From Desulfotignum sp. (lineage in GTDB: Bacteria > Desulfobacterota > Desulfobacteria > Desulfobacterales > Desulfobacteraceae), in NCBI GenBank assembly GCA_018399285.1, contig JAGYOW010000013.1, forward strand, positions 1-64,000: DNA of 64,000 nucleotides, written 5' to 3'. Both the position numbers and the translations under genes were made by a program. How positions within the stretch are numbered: position 1 is the stretch's first letter; every line of letters starts with the position of its first letter. The notes under the pieces are model-generated. The model saw nothing but the letters and a program-made list of their open reading frames with translations, was not told the origin of the DNA and ran no database searches. Of the stretch, positions 10,401 through 17,220 are shown in pieces.

Positions 10401-10503
10401 CCGGGAAAATCAGGTATTGAATGCATTGTACCCTCTGATGGGAAAAAACCGGGAGGCCACCCGTGCCCTGTTCGACATCATCCGGAATATGAAGGGATAT
10501 TGA
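7381..10503 (+). CDS. hsdR: Type I restriction enzyme, R subunit
   Basis: HsdR is the ATP-driven translocase and nuclease of the type I complex. I start it at ATG 7381 ([16 protein letters not shown]), inside the 3' end of the preceding gene, because the family begins with this motif; this gives 1040 residues. The PD-(D/E)xK nuclease is seen as PDLVLYVNG...VMELK near residues 139-155. Walker A is HTQGSGKS near 285, the DEAD-type box DECHRTQ near 389, and the SF2 domain 2 includes [16 protein letters not shown]. The helical C-terminus that binds HsdM is present. Nothing in it looks broken, so restriction should be possible if the split HsdM still assembles. Confidence 0.95.
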   Translation: MNHSNRPERETQDRVISLFSNRTRKDWLGYEYLGNWKGREQNRHIETSLLRASLRQRGYSDAAIAAALQKLEMAADATGTSLYQAGLRTYGLLRHPVRVQTGAGRPHEDVRLIDWDHPENNYFAIAEEVTLKTGFERRPDLVLYVNGIAVAVMELKRSAVDVADGVRQLITNQEAMFNPGFFTTVQLVFAGSDSQGLRYGTTGTPEQFFVQWKEETALDGDGSPGPGALLDRPLAQMCRKDRLMDLIRNGIIFDAGLKKVPRPHQYFGFSAARDRICLGRGGVIWHTQGSGKSILMVMLANWLMGHDPDARILVITDRDELDRQIEGVMRSAGVIPEDAASPRITSRDQFIAGLCATTPRLLCALIHKFETTDLEGYLPPVRGRFYVFVDECHRTQGGKMNRQMKRWLEDAIFIGFTGTPLLRQDKQTTREVFGEEIHTYKFHQAVADRVILDLKYEARNVSQRLTSREKIDQWFEQKTRHLNNYQKALIRKKWATMENLMSAEARKREIMAEIIADFTLRPRLNSDRGTALLVAASIYDACHYFRLFQETYFGRFCGIITSFEPNKNTITTAPVHSDERYKYDTYTRYVLKKGQTTRQYEAEVKQRFINEPATCKLLIVVSKLLTGFDAPSCTYIYLDNELRDHNLFQAICRTNRLDGEDKDYGYIVDFKELFGDVQEVMAVYSSDELDLENSTDAENNVHLKDWLQQGRQQFEDAREALKYLCEPVPLPKDLEQYLHYFCGKADDLGALNRTEPLRISFYKAVASLVRAFAGISQDLDRAGYTPDQAGALKQEVAFYSEIREAVKHHSGEELDTRPYEADMRHLLNTYVHADEADSLGDVDKYSLVELIIHTGIHDAIARKLSEKARQSKNAVAEGIINNVRKTIVRDHLTDPRFYEEISTLLEDLIRQRRNGTRSYEVFLKDMESLVKKMAAGQGNDEIPEKLRGNPEATVIYNNLPPILSKLSPDGEAHEGAGGYGVYRVNLALAIDAVMRRDAPAAFRGDPARENQVLNALYPLMGKNREATRALFDIIRNMKGY

Positions 10504-11216
10504 TGGCCCCGGAAAGGATTCAGGTGGGGGACCTGTGGATACAGGTGACCCGGAAAAACATCAAAAATGTTCATTTGTCCGTGTATCCGCCGGACGGCCG
10601 GGTGACCCTGTCCGCCCCGGCTGATACCCGGCTCGATGCGGCCAGGGCCTATGCCGTCTCCAAACTGGGCTGGATCCGGCGGCAGCAGAAAAGGCTGCGG
10701 CAGCAGGTCCGGGAGCCCCGCCGGCAATATGTGACGCGGGAAAGTCACTATCTATGGGGCCGCCGCTACCTGCTGGCCATTGTGGAATCAAACACCCGAC
10801 CCCGTGTGGTGCTGGATCATAAACGCATTACCCTGCATGTCCGGCCCGGCAGCAGACGCGACAAACGGGCCGAGATCCTGCATGAATGGCACAAACGACA
10901 GCTGCACGATATTGTCCCTGGATTGATCGAAAAATGGGAACCCCGTATCGGGGTCAAGGTGGCGGGCTATTATCTGCAGCGGATGAAAACCAAGTGGGGC
11001 AGCTGCAACCCCGGTGCCGGCACCATCCGGCTGAACACGGAACTGGTGAAAAAACCCAGGGACCTGTTGGAATATGTGGTGGTGCATGAAATGATTCACC
11101 TGCTGGAACCGGTTCACAGCGACCGGTTTATCACCCTGCTGTCACAACACTGCCCCGCCTGGCAGGAAGCCAGAATGGAGCTGAACGAATTGCCGGTGGC
11201 GGGGTTGTCTGTTTGA
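10503..11216 (+). CDS. YgjP/SprT-like zinc metallopeptidase (M48/WLM-type)
   Basis: The 237-residue product has the YgjP (COG1451) layout. An N-terminal beta-rich part with NVHLSVYPPDGRVTLSAP precedes a central MKTKWGSCNP motif and the zinc site VVHEMIHLLEPVHSDRF near residue 192 (HExxH with a downstream His). The ATG shares its A with the hsdR stop (TGATG), so it is translationally coupled to hsdR. Genes of this family regularly follow hsdR, but their role there is not established; processing or turnover of HsdR is a guess. Its last 55 nt and the promoter after it are duplicated at 13374-13464. Confidence 0.88.
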   Translation: MAPERIQVGDLWIQVTRKNIKNVHLSVYPPDGRVTLSAPADTRLDAARAYAVSKLGWIRRQQKRLRQQVREPRRQYVTRESHYLWGRRYLLAIVESNTRPRVVLDHKRITLHVRPGSRRDKRAEILHEWHKRQLHDIVPGLIEKWEPRIGVKVAGYYLQRMKTKWGSCNPGAGTIRLNTELVKKPRDLLEYVVVHEMIHLLEPVHSDRFITLLSQHCPAWQEARMELNELPVAGLSV

Positions 11217-11223
11217 AAAATGA

Positions 11224-11252
11224 TTGAAACCATCTGTAGAACAAGCGATAAT
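11224..11252 (+). promoter_or_regulatory. Sigma-70 type promoter of the ATPase-DUF4276 pair (slot copy 1)
   Basis: TTGAAA (11224-11229), exactly 17 nt, then GATAAT (11247-11252) lie just after the ygjP stop and 21 nt before the ATPase ATG. The same two hexamers at the same spacing occur at 13436-13464, with a diverged spacer, in front of an unrelated gene. Confidence 0.6.
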
Positions 11253-11272
11253 CTGGATAAAGGAGAAATATA

Positions 11273-12421
11273 ATGTACAAGATTAATCAGATCAAAATAA
11301 GCGGGTTCAGACGGTTGCTGAATGTTGATCTGCCGGTAAGGCCGTTTATGGTATTGATCGGAGCAAACGGGGTGGGCAAGACCTCTTTTCTTGATGCTCT
11401 GTCCCTGTTATCTGCATCGGCATCAGGAAATTTGAACAATATTCTGTCGGCATTCGGTGGCATCACAAGCCTTTTGACCCGTGGTAAAAGTGATGATCTT
11501 GCATTTCTCGTGGATATGACGGTTCCCGGTCATGAGCCGCTTGAATATGAACTGAGGCTTTCCCCCAAGGGGACAGGATATGCCATCTCAAAGGAACGGT
11601 TGAGTCAGCGGCGGCAGGGGTTTTCCGACCCTTTTTTTCACATCGATTCGTCTGACGGGGATATCCGGTATTATGACACACAGGACAATCGTCTCGTCCG
11701 GCCTGACTGGGAGCATAATTCCCTGGAAACTTCGCTCTCACAGGTGCCCAAAATGTTCCGGCAGCCGGAAGAACTGAGGCGCATTCTGGCGACCGCCACG
11801 CAATACCATGTGCTGGATGTCGGGCCGCGTGCCCCTGTGAAAATGCCGCAACCCATGAAACCGGCCAGGCTTCCCGGTCCTGACGGGGAAGATTTGACGC
11901 CGTACCTGTATTCTCTGCGTGAAGGGGATCGGGACCGGTTTGACACGATTATGGATACGCTGAAAACGGCGTTTCCGGATTTCGAAGAACTGAACTTTCC
12001 ACCCGTGGCTGCCGGCATGCTGGCAATGACATGGAAAGACGAAAAGTTCACCAAACCGATCTACATGAATGAAATGTCGGAGGGCATGCTTCGGTTTCTT
12101 TGGCTGGTGTCACTGCTTCAAAGCCCGAATCTGTCGACAGTCACCATGATCGATGAACCGGAGGTGAGCCTTCATCCGGAGTTGCTGAGCCTTCTGGCTG
12201 ACCTGATGCGTGAGGCGGCAAAACGGACCCAGTTGATTGTCGCGACTCATTCCGATCGGCTCATCCGCTTTCTCAACCCGGAGGAGGTCGTCGTCATGGA
12301 GATGAATGATGACGGCGGTGCATCAGCGATATGGGCCGATTCAATGGATCTTGACCAGTGGCTGGCAGAATACACCCTTGATGAAGTATGGCGCATGGGC
12401 AGGATGGGAGGTCGGTCATGA
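11273..12421 (+). CDS. AAA (AAA15/21, OLD/SMC-like) ATPase of a putative two-gene defence module
   Basis: The 382-residue product starts KINQIKISGFRRLLNVDL, a typical start of SMC-like ATPases of the OLD/RecF group. Walker A is IGANGVGKTSF near residue 30. Downstream are MSEGMLRFLWLVSLL (signature-like), Walker B MIDEPEVSLHPELL near residue 292 and the switch His in IVATHSDRL. There is no nuclease domain in the chain. Its ATG follows AAGGAG, and its end overlaps the next gene by 4 nt (ATGA). The pair resembles two-gene systems in which an OLD-like ATPase partners a Toprim-like effector (for example PARIS). The assignment to defence rests on this pairing and on the island. Confidence 0.85.
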   Translation: MYKINQIKISGFRRLLNVDLPVRPFMVLIGANGVGKTSFLDALSLLSASASGNLNNILSAFGGITSLLTRGKSDDLAFLVDMTVPGHEPLEYELRLSPKGTGYAISKERLSQRRQGFSDPFFHIDSSDGDIRYYDTQDNRLVRPDWEHNSLETSLSQVPKMFRQPEELRRILATATQYHVLDVGPRAPVKMPQPMKPARLPGPDGEDLTPYLYSLREGDRDRFDTIMDTLKTAFPDFEELNFPPVAAGMLAMTWKDEKFTKPIYMNEMSEGMLRFLWLVSLLQSPNLSTVTMIDEPEVSLHPELLSLLADLMREAAKRTQLIVATHSDRLIRFLNPEEVVVMEMNDDGGASAIWADSMDLDQWLAEYTLDEVWRMGRMGGRS

Positions 12422-13032
12422 AAATATCCATCATTGTTGAGGGCAGAACCGAAAAAGCGTTTCTTCCTTATCTCAGGAATTTTTTGAATAAACGTCTGGC
12501 TGGCGGCATGCCAAAACTGGATATTTTCCCCTATGACGGCCGCATTCCCAAGGGCGATAAATTGCGCCGGGTCATTTCAAGCCTTTTGGGAGGAAAGAAA
12601 CCGGCTGACCATGTGATTGCACTGACGGATGTCTACACCGGTACGACCCCTCCTGATTTCATAGATGCACAAGACGCGAAGAACAAAATGAGGCAATGGG
12701 TGGGAGAGGAACCGAGATTTCACCCCCATGTCGCCCAATATGATTTCGAAGCCTGGCTGCTGCCTTACTGGCCGACGATCCAAAAACTGGCAAAGCATAA
12801 CAAAGGTGCTCCCGGGAGACACCCTGAAACCGTGAACCATCAAAATCCACCGGCATACCGAATTAAAGAAATTTTTGAGACCGGAAAATGCAGAGACAGT
12901 TATGTTAAGCCTCGGGATGCAGGCCGGATTCTCCGTGAAAACGATCTGTTGACATCTGTCACTCAATGCTCGGAATTGAAAGCGTTTGTCAATACGATTT
13001 TGGCCGTCAGCGGTGGAGCGGTTATCGAATGA
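12418..13032 (+). CDS. DUF4276 family protein, Toprim-like partner of the ATPase
   Basis: I start this 204-residue protein at ATG 12418, overlapping the ATPase stop. The beginning KISIIVEGRTEKAFLPYL carries the VEG-E pattern of Toprim-like DUF4276/RloB proteins. IALTDVYTG near residue 65 could supply the acidic metal site. QYDFEAWLLPYW near residue 107 matches the conserved E/DFEAxL motif of the family. Such proteins are usually encoded with SMC-like ATPases, as here. A nuclease activity released when the ATPase senses infection is a reasonable guess but is not shown. Confidence 0.8.
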   Translation: MKISIIVEGRTEKAFLPYLRNFLNKRLAGGMPKLDIFPYDGRIPKGDKLRRVISSLLGGKKPADHVIALTDVYTGTTPPDFIDAQDAKNKMRQWVGEEPRFHPHVAQYDFEAWLLPYWPTIQKLAKHNKGAPGRHPETVNHQNPPAYRIKEIFETGKCRDSYVKPRDAGRILRENDLLTSVTQCSELKAFVNTILAVSGGAVIE

Positions 13033-13078
13033 TATCTCTGCGATCAGTATCCTTCATCAGGACAGGATAAATTATTAG

Positions 13079-13130
13079 GCTGTTTACGCGTTTTGCTACT
13101 ATTGGCAAAACGCGTAAACAGCGGTTTTTT
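13079..13130 (+). terminator. 18-bp perfect stem-loop with T-run after the DUF4276 gene
   Basis: GCTGTTTACGCGTTTTGC (13079-13096) and its exact reverse complement (13105-13122) enclose an 8-nt loop and are followed by GGTTTTTT. It could end the ATPase-DUF4276 transcript. Because the equivalent place in repeat A1 also has a palindrome and T-run, it may instead be part of the repeat itself. Confidence 0.6.
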
Positions 13131-13240
13131 GACAGATTTTACGACCTCATAAGTTATGGAAAAGCACAGCTGGCGAGGATCTTTAATTTTGTCACCCCCG
13201 GTGGTAAATGCGGATGATTTCGACCGGTAACAAGGCGGTT
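13123..13240. repeat. Right island-flank repeat, copy A2
   Basis: This is the second copy of the repeat at 20-182. 13197-13240 is identical to 139-182 over 44 nt, and the upstream part is similar but eroded. It starts the condensed second copy of the island's left part. Confidence 0.7.
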
Positions 13241-13278
13241 GATATCCGGCACCTCTTGAGCTTTGGAAACAGTTGTTG

Positions 13279-13464
13279 CACAATGAGGGGACTTCATCGG
13301 TCACAGATGCCAATTATAGATCGTTATGTTCCGCCGGGAATGTGATCTTGAGGCCTTCGGGTTTGATCCGCCTGGCAGGAAGCTAGACTGGAGCTGAACG
13401 AATTGCCGGTGGCGGGGTTGTCTGTTTGAAAATGATTGAAACCAACCACAGAAAGAACGATAAT
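13279..13464. repeat. Collapsed duplicate: radC ends, ygjP 3' end and promoter fused in order
   Basis: Three segments from far apart in the left part of the window are joined here in the same order and orientation. 13279-13330 copies 489-540 (beyond and into the radC end). 13330-13374 copies 873-917 (inside radC). 13374-13464 copies 11160-11252 (the ygjP end plus promoter). The two radC pieces are joined in frame on the minus strand (IKPEGLKITFPA then EHNDL and stop). Everything between, including all hsd genes, is missing. The simplest reading is a tandem copy of the roughly 11-kb unit that shrank by deletions at short matches. Confidence 0.8.
13436..13464 (+). promoter_or_regulatory. Sigma-70 type promoter of the MNT/HEPN genes (slot copy 2)
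   Basis: TTGAAA (13436-13441), 17 nt, GATAAT (13459-13464). Hexamers and spacing equal those at 11224-11252, while most of the spacer between them has changed. It stands 36 nt before the MNT ATG. Confidence 0.6.
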
Positions 13465-13500
13465 CAGGATGAGGGTGATTTCTTCGAAAAAGGAGGGGGC

Positions 13501-13797
13501 ATGAACAAGCAGGAAATTATCGCCAGGATTCAGGCCAATCGAGCATTGCTGGAAGAGTTTTCAGTCAAATCTATTTCGGTATTCGGCTCTGTGGTGCGGG
13601 ATGAGTTGCGGCCGGACAGCGATGTGGATATTCTCGTGGAATTCCATTCCAATGCCAGAATCGGCCTTTTTACTTTTGTACATTTCAAGAATCAATTGAG
13701 CGACTTGCTGGGATGTCCTGTGGACCTGGTGACACCGGACGCCTTACATCCTGCACTCAGGGAAGACATATTGGGGGAGGCTGTTCATGTCGCATAG
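13501..13797 (+). CDS. MNT-type nucleotidyltransferase antitoxin (MntA-like)
   Basis: The 98-residue protein starts at ATG 13501 after AAGGAGGGGG. It is a minimal nucleotidyltransferase: ISVFGSVVRDELRPDSDVDILVEF contains the GSxxR and DxD motifs (residues about 27-48). In type VII toxin-antitoxin pairs, MntA adds AMP to the HEPN RNase toxin (HepT) and silences it. The toxin gene should follow, and its start overlaps here by 11 nt, but it is cut to 20 codons. The antitoxin is therefore now without a local partner. Confidence 0.88.
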   Translation: MNKQEIIARIQANRALLEEFSVKSISVFGSVVRDELRPDSDVDILVEFHSNARIGLFTFVHFKNQLSDLLGCPVDLVTPDALHPALREDILGEAVHVA

Positions 13798-13849
13798 AAA
13801 CTGGCGATTCAGGATTCAAGACATATTGGATGAAGATCAAGATAGCTGA
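13787..13849 (+). pseudogene. Truncated HEPN (HepT/DUF86) toxin, N-terminal 20 codons
   Basis: ATG 13787 opens SHRNWRFRIQDILDEDQ and ends in TGA. The first 14 residues match the usual start of DUF86 HEPN proteins. The catalytic RxxxxH motif and the rest of the helical domain are gone; the intact ArsC-like gene starts being read from the other strand 8 nt later. The break therefore coincides with the island edge. Confidence 0.65.
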
Positions 13850-13856
13850 AATCGGA

Positions 13857-14288
13857 TTACCAGCAATCAGCCATGGCAAAGTATTCCAAAATCCGCTTTT
13901 TGATATCATCCCTGATTTTCCGGAGTTTTGCCAGTTTTTCCTCGTGGCTCCCGGTCAGTTTTTCCGGGTCTGGGAAGGGCCAGTTCTCGCGCTTCTGGAT
14001 GCCCGGATAAATGGGGCAGTTGTCATCAGTTTCCTTGTCACAGACCGTGATCACATGGGTGAAAAGCTCCCCGGACTTGAACAGGTCAAATGCGGACTTG
14101 GGGGCGTGTCCGGCCATATCGATCCCCAGTTCCTTCATCACTTGCTTTACCAGCGGGTTGATGGCATCCGCCGGCTGAAGTCCCGCACTCTTGACGGTAA
14201 ACTCGGAGCCGCCCATTTTTGCCAGCAGGGCTTCGGCGATCTGGCTTCTGCCGCTGTTGTGACCGCAGATGAACAACACTTTTTTCAT
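13857..14288 (-). CDS. arsC: ArsC-like arsenate reductase (low-molecular-weight phosphatase fold)
   Basis: The 143-residue product has the P-loop CGHNSGRSQIAEA (CX5RS, Cys at residue 9), the mid-chain FTHVITVCDKETDDNCP with the extra cysteines of thioredoxin-coupled arsenate reductases, and WPFPDPEKLTGS carrying the general-acid Asp. It would reduce arsenate to arsenite in the cytoplasm. ATG follows GGAGG. No ars transporter or repressor is visible next to it. A phosphotyrosine phosphatase role cannot be excluded from sequence alone. Confidence 0.85.
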   Translation of the reverse strand: MKKVLFICGHNSGRSQIAEALLAKMGGSEFTVKSAGLQPADAINPLVKQVMKELGIDMAGHAPKSAFDLFKSGELFTHVITVCDKETDDNCPIYPGIQKRENWPFPDPEKLTGSHEEKLAKLRKIRDDIKKRILEYFAMADCW

Positions 14289-14375
14289 ATAGCCTCCAGT
14301 GTAGGTAAAAATGCCGAGACAGTTTTTCGGGGACTCCTGTCCTGACGGATGGTTTTATTTTTCATGGATCGATGG

Positions 14376-15305
14376 TCATTGTTTCGTCCCACAGGCTTTG
14401 ACCAGTGCGGACAGGTTGTCCAGGGAAGTCTGGGTGTCGGGCAGATACCGGCTGCGCAGTTCCATGATCAACAGCCCGTCGTAATCGGGCAGCAGCAGGT
14501 TCAGGATCGCCTGGATGGGGATTTTTCCGAATCCCACGGGCATGTGGGAATCTCCTTTGCCAAAGGGCAGCTGGTGGGTCTGCTGTTTTTCCCAGTGGTG
14601 GACCACGCCGCCGAAATTGTCATGCACATGGGTGTGGACCACCAGGTCCTTCACAGGTGCCACGGCTGCCACGGGATCGAACTGGTAGAACCGGGAAGCC
14701 ATGAACAAATGGCCGAAATCCAGGTTGATTTTCACGTTGTCCCGGTGGACCCGCAGGATCTGTTCTTTCAGCGGTTCGAGTTGTTCCGCATAGGTGTAGG
14801 GGCTCTGGCTCAGGTAGGGCCGGGCGTTTTCCAAAGCGATCCGGATGTCCGGATACTGTCCCGCGATCTCCTGAAGGCGCCGGGCTTCGTTTTCCAGCAT
14901 CCGGGTCTGTTCGGAAACGGTCAGGGACCGGGCCGGGGTCACGTTGAAGTCCTCTTCCGGAATGAACCGGCCGCTGTGCACCACCACCACGCTTGCGTGA
15001 ATCTGCCGGGCAAACTCCAGAGAAGCCAGGAGCACAGCCTTGTGCAGGCCCGGATCCCGGGTGTCCATCAGGTTCACGGGATTGGGGGAATGGATGGAAT
15101 AACAAAAATCAAAGTCTGACAGCAGGGCCATCACCTGCCTGGTTCTGTCGGGGTTCAGGGTGCCGTTGAAAATGGCATCCAGCCCGTGCACGGGCAGTTC
15201 CACAGCTTGGAGGCCGATGGCTTGATAGGCCTGTAAATCCTGTTCCAGAAGAGTCAGAGATCCGTCGATGCGGACCGGGTCGATGCTTGCGCCGATTTTG
15301 TTCAT
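14376..15305 (-). CDS. TIM-barrel sugar phosphate isomerase/epimerase in the phn operon
   Basis: The 309-residue protein is an AP_endonuc_2/xylose-isomerase-like TIM barrel. It has VVVVHSGRF, IALENARPY, INLDFGHLF, THVHDNFG and a late MELRSRYLP, which supply the usual Glu/His/Asp metal ligands. Its start overlaps the phnM stop by 4 nt, so it is the last gene of the C-P lyase operon. It probably acts on a ribose phosphate released from phosphonate breakdown, perhaps replacing a function of the absent phnP. The substrate is not readable from the sequence. Confidence 0.8.
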   Translation of the reverse strand: MNKIGASIDPVRIDGSLTLLEQDLQAYQAIGLQAVELPVHGLDAIFNGTLNPDRTRQVMALLSDFDFCYSIHSPNPVNLMDTRDPGLHKAVLLASLEFARQIHASVVVVHSGRFIPEEDFNVTPARSLTVSEQTRMLENEARRLQEIAGQYPDIRIALENARPYLSQSPYTYAEQLEPLKEQILRVHRDNVKINLDFGHLFMASRFYQFDPVAAVAPVKDLVVHTHVHDNFGGVVHHWEKQQTHQLPFGKGDSHMPVGFGKIPIQAILNLLLPDYDGLLIMELRSRYLPDTQTSLDNLSALVKACGTKQ

Positions 15306-16477
15306 GCCATTGCCTCATGAAGCTGGGTGTTGAAAACGGTACGGCCCTTCACCAGACTGTGGGTGATATGGGCCCAGGTATGGGACTGGTCCACAATAAT
15401 GATATCTGCATCCGCACCCGGAGTCAATCGGCCGGGCCGGGCCGGGGCGCAAAGATAATCCCCGGGGCCGGCAGTCACCTGTCTGAGGGCCGATGCCGGA
15501 GATCCGGTGTGTTTTTTTCCCATAAGCGCGGCCTGGAGAAGGGATTCCGGGTAATAATCAGACACCAGGCCGGTGCACAGGTCCTGTCTGAGCACATCCG
15601 AGGCTTTGAGGCTGCCGCTGGTGGACTGGTCCCGCACCAGGTTGGGGGCCCCCATGAAAATGTGCAGTCCTGCGTCCCCGGCTTTTCTGGCCGCTTCCAG
15701 GGAGATGGGGAATTCACAGGCCCCGATGCCCAGGGTCCGGATCAGATCGATTTTTTCAATGGTGTCGTCATCATGGCTGAGCATGGGAATACCGGCGTTG
15801 CCCACGGTGTGGGCCAGGGTGCTCACCAGTTCCCAGTCCCGGGCGTTGCTGGCCTGTTTCTGCCTGGCTTTTTCAATGATCTGGTGTTCCGGCACCTGGT
15901 GTTCACAAGTCAGATACCGGACATAGGCGGCCATGGATTTGAACTGGCCCTGGCCCGGGGTGTGGTCCATGATGGAGAACAGGTCCACCAGCCCCTCTTC
16001 CACCAGCCGGGTCACGATATGGAAACTGCGTTCAGACCCCACCTCGTACCGGATATGGATCCGGTGCTTCACCAGGGCCTGGGGCGAGTCGTTGAACGCC
16101 TTGATGGTCCTGACGCAGTGTTCCGCCTCTTCAGGGGATCGCAGCCCCAGTTCGTTGTCATCAAAACTGACGGCATGGCAGAAAGTGGTGATGCCGCAGG
16201 CCGCCGCCTGGCGGTCCAGGTTCAGGACGGCGAAATCGATGTCGAAAAACACGCCTTTGCGTTTCTCGATACTTCGTTCCAGGCTGTCGGAATGCAGGTC
16301 CACCAGGCCGGGCATGATGAGCCGGCCCTGGACGTTGATCACTTTTGTGTTGATCATATGGACGGTATCGGGATATACCGCCGCGATTTTCCGGTCTTCG
16401 ATCAGGACCGTTCCCCGGGGGGACAGGGAAACCCCGTCAAACAGGGGGCCTCCCAGTATCAGTTTTTTTGAAGTCAT
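15302..16477 (-). CDS. phnM: Alpha-D-ribose 1-methylphosphonate 5-triphosphate diphosphatase
   Basis: PhnM removes pyrophosphate from the ribose-phosphonate triphosphate made by PhnGHIL, giving the substrate of PhnJ. The 391-residue amidohydrolase shows GLVDLHSDSLERSIEKRKGV near residue 55 (metal site), TFCHAVSFDDNELG, MLSHDDDT and the C-terminal RLTPGADADIIIVD. Length and motifs fit PhnM. It sits between phnL and the TIM-barrel gene with 4-nt overlaps on both sides. Confidence 0.95.
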   Translation of the reverse strand: MTSKKLILGGPLFDGVSLSPRGTVLIEDRKIAAVYPDTVHMINTKVINVQGRLIMPGLVDLHSDSLERSIEKRKGVFFDIDFAVLNLDRQAAACGITTFCHAVSFDDNELGLRSPEEAEHCVRTIKAFNDSPQALVKHRIHIRYEVGSERSFHIVTRLVEEGLVDLFSIMDHTPGQGQFKSMAAYVRYLTCEHQVPEHQIIEKARQKQASNARDWELVSTLAHTVGNAGIPMLSHDDDTIEKIDLIRTLGIGACEFPISLEAARKAGDAGLHIFMGAPNLVRDQSTSGSLKASDVLRQDLCTGLVSDYYPESLLQAALMGKKHTGSPASALRQVTAGPGDYLCAPARPGRLTPGADADIIIVDQSHTWAHITHSLVKGRTVFNTQLHEAMA

Positions 16478-17220
16478 GACGGCAAAGTCTCCTGACAGGG
16501 TTGCGTTGAGAGATCGATCACCTGGTCGGCAAAGGACCGGTGATCCGAAGGATCGTGAAACACCCCGATGACGCAGGTGTTGTTGTTCAGCGCTTCCGTG
16601 ATGAGCTGGATCACGGTTTCCCGGTTTTTCAGGTCCAGGGACGCGGTGGGTTCATCCAGCAGCAGAATGGGATATGGGGCGATGAATCCCCGGGCCAGGT
16701 TGATGCGCTGCTGTTCTCCGCCGGAAAAGGTGGTGGCGGACAAATGCCACATGGTGGACGGAATGTGCAGCCGTTCCAGCAGGGCCCGGCCGGCGTCGGC
16801 CGCTTCGTTCTGCGGTACGCCCCGGGCCAGTAGCGGTTCGATGACCGTGTCCAGGGCCGATACCCGGGGCACCACCCGCAGAAACTGGCTCACATACCCG
16901 ATGGTGTCCCGGCGCAGCGCATAGATCAGGGCCGGGGACGCCCCGGCAATATCCACCTGACGACCCTGATGGGTTATCCATATATGGCCGGATTCGGTTT
17001 TGTAGGTGCCGTAAATCATGCGCAGCAAAGTGGATTTGCCCGATCCGGACGGACCGGACAAAATAGCAGCTTTCCTGGGATAAAACCGATGGGAAAAGCC
17101 GTTGAACACCGTCATTCTGGTGCCCTGCTGGTGATGAAACACAAAATCCTTTTCAATATTCTCCAGATTCAGGATCCAGGAGGGGGTGTCTGGGGTGTTG
17201 GGCATGGGTAGATCTTTCAT
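16474..17220 (-). CDS. phnL: C-P lyase ABC-type protein PhnL
   Basis: The 248-residue ATPase has Walker A SGPSGSGKSTLL, signature TFSGGEQQRINLARGF and Walker B ILLLDEPTASLD. PhnL is needed with PhnGHI to attach ATP-derived ribose triphosphate to phosphonates. It is not a transport subunit despite the ABC fold. It is nested in the operon, overlapping both neighbours by 4 nt. Confidence 0.94.
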   Translation of the reverse strand: MKDLPMPNTPDTPSWILNLENIEKDFVFHHQQGTRMTVFNGFSHRFYPRKAAILSGPSGSGKSTLLRMIYGTYKTESGHIWITHQGRQVDIAGASPALIYALRRDTIGYVSQFLRVVPRVSALDTVIEPLLARGVPQNEAADAGRALLERLHIPSTMWHLSATTFSGGEQQRINLARGFIAPYPILLLDEPTASLDLKNRETVIQLITEALNNNTCVIGVFHDPSDHRSFADQVIDLSTQPCQETLPS

